Assembly: GCF_002847285.1 (NCBI RefSeq)
Contig: NZ_CP025407.1
Coordinates: forward strand, 6,947,001 to 7,011,000
Direction: 5' to 3'
DNA length: 64,000 nucleotides
DNA from: Streptomyces sp. CMB-StM0423
GTDB lineage: Bacteria > Actinomycetota > Actinomycetes > Streptomycetales > Streptomycetaceae
A program made the translations under genes and the position numbers. The notes beneath the pieces were generated by a model, which worked only from the letters and a program-made list of their open reading frames with translations, was not told the DNA's origin and made no database searches. Positions 16,153 through 25,055 of this stretch are shown in pieces (the stretch's first letter is position 1; each line of letters opens with the position of its first letter).

Positions 16153-17382
16153 ATGCATGCCTGGCCTGCTCCCGAGGTCCCGGTGCTCCCCGGCACCGGC
16201 CGCGACCTCCGCCTCCACGACACCGCGACCGGAGGGCTCGTCACCCTCGATCCCGGCCCGGAGGCCCGCATCTACGTCTGCGGCATCACCCCCTACGACG
16301 CCACCCACATGGGGCACGCGGCCACGTACACCGCGTTCGACCTCGTGCAGCGCGTCTGGCTGGACAACAAGCGGCAGGTCCATTACGTCCAGAACGTCAC
16401 GGACGTCGATGACCCGCTGCTCGTCCGGGCCGCCGAGACGGGCGAGGACTGGACCCTGCTCGCCGACCGCGAGACGGACCTGTTCCGCGACGACATGACG
16501 GCCCTGCGGAACCTGCCGCCGCGCGAGTTCGTCGGCGCGGTGGAGGCGATACCGCGGATCGTGCCCCTCGTGGAGCAACTGCGCGACGCCGGTGCGGCGT
16601 ACGAACTCGACGGCGACATCTACTTCTCGGTCGAATGCGACCCCCGCTTCGGCACCGTCTCCGGACTCGACGCCGCCACCATGCGGGAGCTGTCCGCCGA
16701 GCGCGGCGGTGACCCCGACCGGCCGGGCAAGAAGAACCCGCTCGACCCGCTGCTCTGGAGCGCCGCCCGCGAGGGCGAGCCGAGCTGGGACGGCGGCTCG
16801 CTGGGCCGCGGCCGGCCCGGCTGGCACATCGAGTGCGTCGCCATCTCGCTGGACCACCTCGGCATGACCTTCGACGTGCAGGGCGGCGGCAGCGACCTGA
16901 TCTTCCCGCACCACGAGATGGGCGCGTCCCACGCGCAGGTGCTGACCGGCGAGTTCCCCTTCGCCAAGGCGTACGTGCACTCCGGGCTCGTCGCCCTCGA
17001 CGGCGAGAAGATGTCGAAGTCCAAGGGCAACCTGGTCTTCGTCTCCCAGTTGCGCCGCGACGGCGTCGACCCCGTGGCCGTACGGCTCGCGCTCCTCGCC
17101 CACCACTACCGCACGGACTGGGAGTGGACCGCCCACGGGCTGGAGCAGGCGGAGCAGCGGCTGGCCCGCTGGCGGGACGCCGTCTCCCGGCCGGAGGGGC
17201 CGCCCGCGGAGGGGCTCGTGCAGGAGATCCGCGCCGCGCTGGCGGAGGACCTGGACTCGCCGGCGGTGCTGGCCGCCGTGGACCGCTGGGCGGCGCTGCA
17301 GCGCGCCGAGGGCGGTACGGACACGGGGGCGCCCGGCGTGGTCTCGCGGGCGGTGGACGCGCTGCTGGGCGTGGCGCTGTAG
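16153..17382 (+). CDS. mshC: MshC, L-cysteine:GlcN-Ins ligase (mycothiol biosynthesis)
   Basis: The 409-residue enzyme ligates cysteine to glucosaminyl-inositol with ATP, the penultimate step of mycothiol synthesis in the cytosol. It is a class I aminoacyl-tRNA synthetase homologue. Zn ligand C43 is in [16 protein letters not shown], where THMGHA is the HIGH-like box. [15 protein letters not shown] and [12 protein letters not shown] are conserved zinc and cysteine-site segments. KMSKSKGN (about 286-293) is the KMSKS loop. Length and N-terminus ([14 protein letters not shown]) match Streptomyces MshC. It follows the phosphatase/DUF3090/kinase-like trio. Confidence 0.96.
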   Translation: MHAWPAPEVPVLPGTGRDLRLHDTATGGLVTLDPGPEARIYVCGITPYDATHMGHAATYTAFDLVQRVWLDNKRQVHYVQNVTDVDDPLLVRAAETGEDWTLLADRETDLFRDDMTALRNLPPREFVGAVEAIPRIVPLVEQLRDAGAAYELDGDIYFSVECDPRFGTVSGLDAATMRELSAERGGDPDRPGKKNPLDPLLWSAAREGEPSWDGGSLGRGRPGWHIECVAISLDHLGMTFDVQGGGSDLIFPHHEMGASHAQVLTGEFPFAKAYVHSGLVALDGEKMSKSKGNLVFVSQLRRDGVDPVAVRLALLAHHYRTDWEWTAHGLEQAEQRLARWRDAVSRPEGPPAEGLVQEIRAALAEDLDSPAVLAAVDRWAALQRAEGGTDTGAPGVVSRAVDALLGVAL

Positions 17383-17401
17383 CGGGACGGGCGGGCCGGC
17401 G

Positions 17402-18637
17402 TCAGTCCTTGCCGCCGGCCTCGCCGTCGCCGTCGCCGCCGGGGCGCTTGCCGTCGTCGTCGCGGCCGGGGCGCTTGCCGTCGTCGTCCCCGGCGTCCGC
17501 GTCGCTCTCCTCTGAGGCGTCTTCGCCGGCGCTACGGTCCGCGCCGTCCGAACCCTCCGAGCCGTCCGAGTGCTCCGGACCCTCCGCGGCAGCGGTGTCC
17601 CCGTCGTCCCCGTCGGTCCCGGAGTCCTTGCCGGCGCCGTCCTCCTCCGGCTCCCCGGCGCCCTCCGCCGTGTCCGTACCGCCGCCGTCCTCGCCGTCCC
17701 CGTCGTGCTCCTCCGGCGCCCGCGGCTCCTCCCGCTCCGTGAGGGGCTGCGGCCCGGAGAGGTCGCGCAGGTACGGTCCGGCGCCCGGGTCGCGGCGGCG
17801 CAGATAGCGCTCGAACTCGCGGGCGATCGCCTCGCCCGACGCCTCCGGCAGCTCCGCGGTGTCGCGCGCCTCCTCCAGCGTCTGCACGTACTCCGCGACC
17901 TCGGTGTCCTCCGCGGCCAGTTGGTCCACGCCCACCTGCCAGGCCCGCGCGTCCTCGGGCAGCTCGCCCAGCGGGATGCGCACGCCGATCAGGTCGTCGA
18001 GCCGGTTGAGCAGCGCCAGGGTGGCCTTCGGGTTGGGCGGCTGGGAGACGTAGTGCGGGACGGCGGCCCAGAGGCTCGCGGTCGGCACGCCCGCGTGCGT
18101 GCACGCCTCCTGGAGGATGCCGACGATCCCGGTCGGGCCCTCGTAGCGGGTCTCCTCCAGGTCCATCGACACCGCCAGCTCCGGATCCGAGGTCACCCCG
18201 GTCACCGGCACGGGCCGGGTGTGCGGCGTGTCGCCGAGGAGCGCGCCGAGGAGCACGACCAGCTCCACGCCCAACTCGTGGGCGAAGCCCAGGATCTCGT
18301 TGCAGAACGAGCGCCAGCGCATGCTGGGCTCGATGCCGCGGACGAGCACCAGGTCCCGCGGGTTGCCCTTGCCGTCGGCGTCCGCGATCCGCACCGCGGA
18401 CAACTGCGTGGTGGGCCAGGTGACCTTCCGTACGCCGCCGTGGAGGGTGACGGTGGGCCGGTTGACCTGGAAGTCGTAGTAGTCCTCGGCGTCCAGCGAC
18501 GCGAAGACCTCGCCCTTCCACTCCCGGTCGAGATGGCCGACCGCGGAGGAGGCGGCGTCACCGGCGTCGTTCCAGCCCTCGAAGGCGCAGATCATCACCG
18601 GATCGACCAGCTCGGGCAGCCCCTCCAGCTCGATCAC
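17402..18637 (-). CDS. PAC2-family protein, probable ParJ orthologue
   Basis: The product is 411 residues. Residues 1-270 form the PAC2 (proteasome assembly chaperone 2-like) domain (VIELEGLPELVDPVMICAFEGWNDAGDAAS..., VVLLGALLGDTPHTRPVPVTG, AAVPHYVSQPPNPKATLALL). Residues 300-411 are an acidic, disordered tail with two copies of DDDGKRPG. Its place between mshC and glpD corresponds to S. coelicolor SCO1662 (ParJ, a ParA-interacting protein), as far as I recall. GTG 18637 is preferred over the upstream start at 18769. It has GGAAGGAGG six bases before it, and VIELEG matches the family N-terminus. It is convergent with mshC. Confidence 0.82.
   Translation of the reverse strand: MIELEGLPELVDPVMICAFEGWNDAGDAASSAVGHLDREWKGEVFASLDAEDYYDFQVNRPTVTLHGGVRKVTWPTTQLSAVRIADADGKGNPRDLVLVRGIEPSMRWRSFCNEILGFAHELGVELVVLLGALLGDTPHTRPVPVTGVTSDPELAVSMDLEETRYEGPTGIVGILQEACTHAGVPTASLWAAVPHYVSQPPNPKATLALLNRLDDLIGVRIPLGELPEDARAWQVGVDQLAAEDTEVAEYVQTLEEARDTAELPEASGEAIAREFERYLRRRDPGAGPYLRDLSGPQPLTEREEPRAPEEHDGDGEDGGGTDTAEGAGEPEEDGAGKDSGTDGDDGDTAAAEGPEHSDGSEGSDGADRSAGEDASEESDADAGDDDGKRPGRDDDGKRPGGDGDGEAGGKD
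17439..17488 (-). repeat. Two 23-bp direct repeats in the acidic tail of the PAC2 gene
   Basis: The 23-bp unit at 17439-17461 recurs at 17466-17488 (period 27 bp) and encodes the duplicated DDDGKRPG. It looks like recent slippage inside a disordered tail. Confidence 0.7.
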
Positions 18638-18844
18638 CCAGCGCCTCCTTCCGGCGGTGACGGCCCCTGTGGCCACGTGCTCCGAAACATGCGGCCCCCA
18701 GCCTAAGGCTTCCCCGTCGGCGCGCCGTATCCCGTGCGGCACGAGTACCGATTCATCCGAGGTGTGCACCTTCAGGAGGGTTGGCAGCGCGTCAGTACGG
18801 ATAAATCACTCACTGCCTCTGGACGTTGGCAAGCCCACCCCGAT

Positions 18845-18878
18845 ATACATCGGATGACTGCTGAAAGATCCGATGTTC
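18845..18878 (+). promoter_or_regulatory. Two FadR-type operator copies before the fuconate dehydratase operon
   Basis: Two sites resemble the perfect palindrome found at the cassette's own regulator gene (AGACATCCGATGTCT). Site 1 (18845-18859) keeps ACATC.GATG, with about 12 of 15 positions matching. Site 2 (18864-18878) keeps ATCCGATGT, with about 11 of 15. Their centres are about 19 nt apart, nearly two helical turns, and a TATACA-like -10 overlaps the first. The sites end 20 nt before ATG 18899. Binding by the regulator is inferred. Confidence 0.6.
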
Positions 18879-18898
18879 CAGACGCGAGGGAAGCCTGC

Positions 18899-20218
18899 AT
18901 GCGACCGACTGTCACCGATTTGGACGTCTCCGACATCCGCTTCCCGACCTCACTGGAGCTCGACGGGTCGGATGCCATGCATCCGGACCCGGACTACTCC
19001 GCCGCGTACGTCGTCATCCGCACCGACGACCCCGGTGTCGAGGGGCACGGCTTCTGCTTCACCATCGGCCGCGGCAACGACGTCACCGCCGCCGCCATCC
19101 GCTCCCTCGCGCCCTACGTCGTCGGCCGCCCCGCACCGCGTACCGCCGCCGAGCTGGCCGAGCTCTGCAACACCCTCACCCACGACTCCCAACTGCGCTG
19201 GCTCGGCCCCGAGAAGGGCGTGATGCACATGGCCGCGGGCGCCGTGGTCAACGCCGCCTGGGACCTGGCCGCCGGGCAGGCGGGACTGCCGGTCTGGGAG
19301 TTCCTGTCCCGCATGACCCCCGAGGAGCTGGTGTCCCTCGTCGACTTCCGCTATCTCTCCGACGCCCTCACCCCCGACGAGGCGCTGGCCCTGCTGCGCG
19401 CCGCGGAACCGGGCCGCGCCGAGCGGGCCGCGCGGCTGCGCGCCGAGGGCTACCCCGCGTACACCACCACCCCCGGCTGGCTCGGCTACTCCGACGAGAA
19501 GCTCATCCAGCTCTCCAAGGCCGCCGTCGCCGAGGGCTTCGGCCAGATCAAGCTGAAGGTCGGCGGCGACCTCGACGCGGACGTACGCCGGATGCGGCTC
19601 GCCCGCGAGGCCGTCGGCCCCGACGTGCGCATCGCCGTGGACGCCAACCAGCGCTGGGATGTCGCCGACGCCGTGCGCTGGATGACCGCCCTGGCCCCCT
19701 ACGCGCCGCACTGGATCGAGGAGCCCACCAGCCCCGACGACGTGCTCGGCCACGCCGCCGTCCGCGCCGGGCAGCCGGTGAAGGTGGCCACCGGCGAACA
19801 CGTCGCCAACCGCGTGATGTTCAAGCAACTGCTCCAGGCCGGCGCCGTCGACTTCGTGCAGATCGACGCCGCCCGGGTGGCCGGCGTCAACGAGAACCTT
19901 GCCATCCTGCTGCTCGCCGCCAAGCACGGCGTGCCGGTCTGCCCGCACGCCGGCGGCGTCGGCCTGTGCGAACTGGTGCAGCACCTGGCCATGTTCGACT
20001 ACGTCGCCGTCTCCGGCACCCGCGAGGACCGCGTCATCGAGTACGTCGACCACCTGCACGAGCACTTCACCGACCCGGCCGTCGTCGTGGACGGCAGCTA
20101 CCGCGCACCCGAGGCCCCCGGCTTCTCCGCGCGCATGCTCCCCGAGTCGCTGGCCGCGCACCGCTACCCGGACGGCCCGGTCTGGCAGGCCGTGGCCGAG
20201 CGGGACCAGGGGAGCTGA
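18899..20218 (+). CDS. L-fuconate dehydratase (enolase superfamily)
   Basis: The 439-residue enzyme would dehydrate L-fuconate to 2-keto-3-deoxy-L-fuconate. It shows the mandelate-racemase-group residues: K218-x-K220 (QIKLKVGG), metal ligands D248 (VDANQRW), E274 (WIEEPT) and E300 (ATGEH), and catalytic H350 (CPHAGGVG). Overall length and the N-terminus ([36 protein letters not shown]) match fuconate dehydratases. It is the first gene of a six-gene operon with a sugar ABC transporter, a dehydrogenase and a lactonase. AGGGAAG precedes ATG 18899. Confidence 0.9.
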   Translation: MRPTVTDLDVSDIRFPTSLELDGSDAMHPDPDYSAAYVVIRTDDPGVEGHGFCFTIGRGNDVTAAAIRSLAPYVVGRPAPRTAAELAELCNTLTHDSQLRWLGPEKGVMHMAAGAVVNAAWDLAAGQAGLPVWEFLSRMTPEELVSLVDFRYLSDALTPDEALALLRAAEPGRAERAARLRAEGYPAYTTTPGWLGYSDEKLIQLSKAAVAEGFGQIKLKVGGDLDADVRRMRLAREAVGPDVRIAVDANQRWDVADAVRWMTALAPYAPHWIEEPTSPDDVLGHAAVRAGQPVKVATGEHVANRVMFKQLLQAGAVDFVQIDAARVAGVNENLAILLLAAKHGVPVCPHAGGVGLCELVQHLAMFDYVAVSGTREDRVIEYVDHLHEHFTDPAVVVDGSYRAPEAPGFSARMLPESLAAHRYPDGPVWQAVAERDQGS

Positions 20219-20340
20219 GCCCCCATGCCCGCCGCACCGCACACCGCACCCCACGCCGCACGGCCGGCTCCCCGGCCCGACGCGGCCCGAGCCGAACCCT
20301 CCAGCCGCATACCCGAGACGAACGACGGGACGGGACTCCC

Positions 20341-21387
20341 ATGCTGACTCGCAGACTTCGCACGACGGCCGTCGCGGCCTGCACCACCCTCCTCGCCCTC
20401 GCCCCGCTCACCGCCTGCAACCGCGGCAACGACGCGGCCGGCGGCGACGGCCAGGTCGGCATCGACATGCCGCGTACCGACAGCGACTTCTGGAACTCCT
20501 ACCACCAGTACCTGAAGAAGGGCGTCTCGGACGGCGTGGTCGACGCCCTGCCGATCACCAACTCGCAGAACGACATCGGCAAGCTCGTCGCCAACGTGCA
20601 GGCGTTCACCGACCAGGGCGCCGACGCGGTCATCATGGCGCCGCAGGACACCGGGGCGGTCGCCTCCACCCTGGAACGGCTGGCGGAGGAGGACATCCCC
20701 GTCGTCAGCGTCGACACCCGCCCCGACAAGGGCGAGATCTACATGGTCGTACGGGCCGACAACGAGGCGTACGGCATCCAGGCATGCGAGTACCTCGGCG
20801 AGCAACTGGGCGGCAAGGGCAAGGTCGTGGAGTTCCAGGGCGACCTGGCCTCCATCAATGGCCGCGACCGCTCGGTGGCGTTCAAGAAGTGCATGGACGA
20901 GAAGTACCCCGACATGGAGGTCTTCGAGCTGCCCACCGAGTGGAAGGGCGACGTCGCCTCCGCCAAGCTGCAGAGCGTCCTGGCCAAGGAGAAGACGATC
21001 GACGGCATCTACATGCAGGCGGGCGGCGTCTTCCTGCAGCCCACCCTGGCGCTGCTGGAGCAGAAGGGGATGCTCAAGCCCGCCGGCGAGGACGGCCACA
21101 TCACGATCGTCTCCAACGACGGCATCCCCGAGGAGCTGGACGCCATCCGCTCCGGCAAGATCGACGCCACCGTCTCCCAGCCCGCCGACCTCTACGCCGA
21201 GTACGCGCTCTTCTACGCCCAGCAGGCCCTGAAGGGCAAGGAGTTCAAGCCCGGCAAGACCGACCACGGCTCGGAGATCGTCAAGATCCCGAACGGCCTG
21301 GAGGACCAGTTGCCGGCCCCGCTGGTCACCAAGGAGAACGTCGACGACCCCGAGCTGTGGGCCAACCAGCTCGAAAAGCAGGGCTGA
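20341..21387 (+). CDS. Sugar ABC transporter substrate-binding lipoprotein
   Basis: The 348-residue protein has a lipoprotein signal peptide (lipobox LTAC, Cys near residue 22). A periplasmic-binding type 1 (ribose-binding-like) fold follows: GIDMPRTDSDFWNSY, ADAVIMAPQDTGAVAS, VVSVDTRPD and IVSNDGIPEELDAIRSGKIDATVSQP. It is membrane-anchored outside the cell and hands a sugar, here probably L-fucose, to the transporter encoded next. ATG 20341 follows GGGACGGGAC. The 122-nt gap after the dehydratase gene is low-complexity (CCGCACC-like repeats) with no obvious promoter. Confidence 0.88.
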   Translation: MLTRRLRTTAVAACTTLLALAPLTACNRGNDAAGGDGQVGIDMPRTDSDFWNSYHQYLKKGVSDGVVDALPITNSQNDIGKLVANVQAFTDQGADAVIMAPQDTGAVASTLERLAEEDIPVVSVDTRPDKGEIYMVVRADNEAYGIQACEYLGEQLGGKGKVVEFQGDLASINGRDRSVAFKKCMDEKYPDMEVFELPTEWKGDVASAKLQSVLAKEKTIDGIYMQAGGVFLQPTLALLEQKGMLKPAGEDGHITIVSNDGIPEELDAIRSGKIDATVSQPADLYAEYALFYAQQALKGKEFKPGKTDHGSEIVKIPNGLEDQLPAPLVTKENVDDPELWANQLEKQG

Positions 21388-21390
21388 GCC

Positions 21391-23019
21391 GTGCCCGCGG
21401 CGCCCCCCGCCGTGCGCGCCGACGGCGTCGTCAAACGCTTCGGCCCCACGCTCGCGCTCGACGGCGTGCACCTGGAGGTCGCGGCCGGCGAGGCGCACGC
21501 CCTCGTCGGCCGCAACGGCGCCGGGAAGTCCACCCTCGTCTCCGTGCTCACCGGCATGGAGCGCCCCGACGCCGGCACCGTGACCTTCTCCGGCGCGCCC
21601 GCGCCGGCGTTCGGCGACACGGCGGCGTGGCGCGCCAAGGTCGCCTGCGTCTACCAGAAGCTCATGATCGTCCCGGACCTCACGGTCGCCGAGAACCTCT
21701 TCCTCAACCGCTACACCGGCAGCGGCGCCATCAACTGGCGCGGCCTGCGCTCACGCGCCCGCGAGCTGCTGGCGGCGTACGGCGTGGAGGTGGACCCCTC
21801 GGCGCGGGCGAAGGATCTCGGCGTCGAGCAGCGGCAGTTCGTAGAAATCGCGAGAGCCCTCAGCTTCGGCGCCCGGCTGATCATCCTCGACGAACCGACC
21901 GCCAGGCTCGACGCCGGCGGCATCGACCGGCTCTTCGGCAAGCTGCGCGAGCTGCAGCGGCAGGGGGTCGCCTTCCTCTTCATCTCCCACCACCTCCAGG
22001 AGGTCTACGAACTCTGCGACACCGTCACCGTCTTCCGTGACGCCCGGCACATCCTCACCGCGCCGGTCTCCGGGCTGCCGAAGGAGGACCTGGTCGCCGC
22101 GATGACCGGCGAGGGCTCGCCCGCCGGCGCCGCGGGTCCCGCCGCGGTGCCGCGGCAGGCGACGGCGGCGAGCGGCGCCGAGCCCGTGCTGCGTGCGCAC
22201 GCGCTGGCCGTGGCCGGCGCGTACGAGCCGCTGGACCTGGCCGTGCGCGCCGGGGAGGTCGTCGGCCTGGCCGGCGCCGCCGCCAGCGGCAACACGGCGA
22301 TCGGCGAGACCCTCGTCGGCATGCGGGCGCCGGACGGCGGCCGGGTCGAGGTGCGCGGGACCGCCGTGCGCACCGGCAGCGTGCCGCACGCGCTGGAGGC
22401 CGGCATCGGGTACGTACCGGAGGACCGGCACGAGCAGGGCCTGGTGCCCGGGCGCAGCGTCGCGGAGAACGCGACGCTCACCGTCGCCGACCAACTGGGC
22501 CCGTACGGCACCGTGCTGCCCTCGCGCACCCGCCGGTTCGCGCAGCGCATGATCGAGTCGCTGGACATCAAGACCTCGGGGCCGGGACAGGACGTCGACG
22601 GGCTCTCCGGCGGCAACCAGCAGAAGGTCGTGATCGCCCGCGCGCTCGCCCGGGACCCCGGCGTGCTCGTGGCGATCAAGCCGACCGCGGGCGTGGACGT
22701 GAAGTCCAAGGACGCCCTGCTGGGCGTCGTCCGGCGGGTGGCCGACGGCGGCAGCGGGGCCGTCATCGTCTCCGACGAACTGGACGACCTGCGCGTCTGC
22801 GACCGCGTGCTCGCGCTCTTCCACGGGCGGGTGGTCGCGGAGTTCGCCGGCGGCTGGACCGACCGGGAACTGGTCGCCGCCATGGAGGGCATCGAACCCG
22901 GAGCCCGCGACCCGCAGGACCACGGCAACGGCACGGACCAGCACGTACAGCCGGCACAGCCGGACCACTCAGTTCAGCCCGACCAGCAGGATCAGCCGGA
23001 AAAGGGGCAGCAAGCATGA
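21391..23019 (+). CDS. Sugar ABC transporter ATP-binding protein (RbsA-like, two NBDs)
   Basis: The product is 542 residues with two nucleotide-binding domains. Domain 1 (1-240) is intact: Walker A GRNGAGKST, signature-like LGVEQRQFVEIARAL and Walker B LIILDEPTARLD. Domain 2 (about 265-510) keeps the signature LSGGNQQKVVIARAL. Its Walker A region reads GAAASGNTAIGE and its Walker B reads VLVAIKPTAGVD, so the usual Asp-Glu pair is missing. The second site is probably catalytically dead. The C-terminus is Gln/Pro-rich. GTG 21391 lies 3 nt after the upstream stop; the end overlaps the permease start by 4 nt (ATGA). Confidence 0.9.
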   Translation: MPAAPPAVRADGVVKRFGPTLALDGVHLEVAAGEAHALVGRNGAGKSTLVSVLTGMERPDAGTVTFSGAPAPAFGDTAAWRAKVACVYQKLMIVPDLTVAENLFLNRYTGSGAINWRGLRSRARELLAAYGVEVDPSARAKDLGVEQRQFVEIARALSFGARLIILDEPTARLDAGGIDRLFGKLRELQRQGVAFLFISHHLQEVYELCDTVTVFRDARHILTAPVSGLPKEDLVAAMTGEGSPAGAAGPAAVPRQATAASGAEPVLRAHALAVAGAYEPLDLAVRAGEVVGLAGAAASGNTAIGETLVGMRAPDGGRVEVRGTAVRTGSVPHALEAGIGYVPEDRHEQGLVPGRSVAENATLTVADQLGPYGTVLPSRTRRFAQRMIESLDIKTSGPGQDVDGLSGGNQQKVVIARALARDPGVLVAIKPTAGVDVKSKDALLGVVRRVADGGSGAVIVSDELDDLRVCDRVLALFHGRVVAEFAGGWTDRELVAAMEGIEPGARDPQDHGNGTDQHVQPAQPDHSVQPDQQDQPEKGQQA

Positions 23020-24077
23020 CACGGCCTACGCCCACAGCGCCGCCGGCCGGCGCGGCCGAGGGCGGAGCGGCGGTGGAGAAGAAGCCGCAGTTGCAGCTCG
23101 GCGGGGTGGAGATCGACCTCGGCCGCTGGCGCGACTTCTCGCTCGTACCCGTCATCTTCGTGCTCGGCGTGATCGGGTTCATCGTCTCGCCCGCCTTCCT
23201 GACCTCCGACAACCTCATCGGCGTCGTCCAGCAGTCCACCGAACTCGGTCTGCTCGTCCTCGCCCAGGCCCTCATCCTCATCAGCGGCCGGATGGACCTG
23301 TCGCTGGAGTCGACGATCGGCGTCGCGCCGGTGATCGCGCTCTGGCTCGTCCTGCCCGCCGAGGGCGGCCGGTTCACCGGCATCGAACTGCTGCCGTCCG
23401 GCACGTCGATCCTCCTCTGCCTCCTCGTCGGCGCCGTCATCGGGCTCTTCAACGGCTTCCTCATCCTCAAGCTCAGAGTCAACGGCTTCATCGCCACGCT
23501 CGGCATGCTGGTCATGCTGCGCGGCCTGCACGAGGGCATCACGGGCGGCAAGTCCATCATCGAGGTGCCCGAGTCCTTCGCCTACCTCGGCAAGGAGAGC
23601 TGGCTCGGCGTCCCCGCCGCCGTCTACGTCTGCCTCGGCCTCTACGCCGTCGGCGGGCTGATGCTCGGCTACCTGCGGCACGGGCGCGCGCTGTACGCCA
23701 TCGGCGGCAACCCGGAGGCGGCGCGCGCCGCGGGCATCCGCGTCGACCGCATCACCTGGATCGTGCTGGCCATCGGCGGCATGCTCGCGGCCTTCGCCGG
23801 CGTCCTTTACACCGGTCACTACGGCTCGGTCTCCGCCGGCCAGGGCAAGGACATGATCTTCCAGGTGTTCGCCGCCGCGGTCATCGGCGGCATCAGCCTG
23901 CGCGGCGGGCGCGGCACCCTCTTCGGGGCGCTGACCGGCGTGCTGACGCTCCAGCTCGTCATCAACGTGATGACGCTCGCGGGCGTGCCGGCGGAGTGGA
24001 CGAAGTTCCTCAACGGGGCGATCATCATCGTGGCCCTGGTCATTTCCCGGTTCGTCAGCGGCGAGAAACAGGACTGA
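23016..24077 (+). CDS. Sugar ABC transporter permease (RbsC-like)
   Basis: The 353-residue membrane protein has 8-10 hydrophobic segments and the branched-chain/ribose permease signatures: [49 protein letters not shown] and [20 protein letters not shown]. It forms the channel for the sugar imported with the preceding binding protein and ATPase. ATG 23016 overlaps the upstream gene by 4 nt. A soluble N-terminal 35 residues (Ala/Gly/Lys-rich) precede the first membrane span. Confidence 0.9.
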   Translation: MTRPTPTAPPAGAAEGGAAVEKKPQLQLGGVEIDLGRWRDFSLVPVIFVLGVIGFIVSPAFLTSDNLIGVVQQSTELGLLVLAQALILISGRMDLSLESTIGVAPVIALWLVLPAEGGRFTGIELLPSGTSILLCLLVGAVIGLFNGFLILKLRVNGFIATLGMLVMLRGLHEGITGGKSIIEVPESFAYLGKESWLGVPAAVYVCLGLYAVGGLMLGYLRHGRALYAIGGNPEAARAAGIRVDRITWIVLAIGGMLAAFAGVLYTGHYGSVSAGQGKDMIFQVFAAAVIGGISLRGGRGTLFGALTGVLTLQLVINVMTLAGVPAEWTKFLNGAIIIVALVISRFVSGEKQD

Positions 24078-24087
24078 GAGGCGGCGG

Positions 24088-25053
24088 ATGCCCCCCATAC
24101 CCAGGCTCGGCCTCGGCTGCGCCAACCTCGGCAACCTCTACCGGGCGATGCCGGACGCCACCGCGGCCGAGATCGTCGAGACCGCGTTCGCGCACGGCTA
24201 CGGCTACTTCGACACGGCGCCGCACTACGGCGTCGGGCTGTCGGAGGAGCGCCTCGGCCGTGCGCTCGCGGGCCGGCCGCGGGACTCGTACACCGTGTCC
24301 ACCAAGGTCGGCCGGCGGCTGCGGCCCCTCGGCCCGGGCGAGACCGAGCCCGCCCACGACTTCGTCGACACCCCGGCCCGCGGCCGGGTGTGGGACCTGA
24401 GCCGGGACGGGATCCGGGCGACGCTGGAGTCGTCCCTGGCGCGGCTGGGGCTCGACCGGGTGGAGATCGCGTACCTCCACGACGTCGAGAACCATCTGCC
24501 GCAGGTGTACGAGACGGCCTTCGCGGCGCTCGCGGAGCTGAAGGCGGAGAAGGTCGTCGGCGCCATCGGCTTCGGCATGAACTTCAGCGACCACCTGGGC
24601 CGGCTCGTCGCCGACCTCGATGTCGACGTGGTGCTGTGCGCCGGCCGCTGGACGTTGCTGGAGCGGAGCGCGTACGACGACCTGCTGCCCGTCTGCGGGC
24701 GGCGCGGCACCTCCGTCGTCGTCGGCGGCGTCTACAACACCGGGCTGCTTGCCGACCCGCGGCCCGGCGGGCGGTTCCACTACGGCGAGGCGCCGGCCGA
24801 GGTGGTGGAGCGGGCGCGCGGGATCGCGGAGGTGTGCGGCGAGTTCGGGGTGCCGCTGAAGGCGGCGGCGCTGCGCTACCCGTTCGCGCACCCCGCGGTG
24901 GTCTCCGTCATCCCGGGCGCCTCCCGGACGCGGGACGTCCGGGAGAACGCGGAGATGTTCGCGTACGACATCCCCGACGCGCTCTGGCCCGCGCTCGTCG
25001 AACTCGGGCTCCTCGACGCCGACCTGCCGCTGCCCGCGGCCACCGGAGGCTGA
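24088..25053 (+). CDS. Aldo/keto reductase, probable L-fucose dehydrogenase
   Basis: The 321-residue AKR has the FDTAPHYGVGLSEERLG (Asp, Tyr), STKVGRRLRP (Lys) and AYLHDVENH (His) catalytic positions. It also has the GFGMNFSDHLGRLVADLDVDVVL stretch typical of D-threo-aldose/L-fucose 1-dehydrogenases. It would oxidise L-fucose to L-fucono-1,5-lactone with NAD(P). Its place between the transporter and a fuconolactonase supports this. It begins 10 nt after the permease stop with GAGGCGG upstream. Other aldose substrates (L-galactose, D-arabinose) are possible. Confidence 0.82.
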   Translation: MPPIPRLGLGCANLGNLYRAMPDATAAEIVETAFAHGYGYFDTAPHYGVGLSEERLGRALAGRPRDSYTVSTKVGRRLRPLGPGETEPAHDFVDTPARGRVWDLSRDGIRATLESSLARLGLDRVEIAYLHDVENHLPQVYETAFAALAELKAEKVVGAIGFGMNFSDHLGRLVADLDVDVVLCAGRWTLLERSAYDDLLPVCGRRGTSVVVGGVYNTGLLADPRPGGRFHYGEAPAEVVERARGIAEVCGEFGVPLKAAALRYPFAHPAVVSVIPGASRTRDVRENAEMFAYDIPDALWPALVELGLLDADLPLPAATGG

Positions 25054-25055
25054 AC

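Noticed and set aside
14560-17136. An 858-codon antisense frame opposite DUF3090, the kinase-like gene and mshC.
   Set aside because: It is antisense shadow; all three sense genes carry clear family motifs.
18638-18769. A longer N-terminus for the PAC2 protein beginning at 18769.
   Set aside because: The extra 44 residues have no conserved character, while GTG 18637 has a strong GGAAGGAGG site and the family N-terminus VIELEG.
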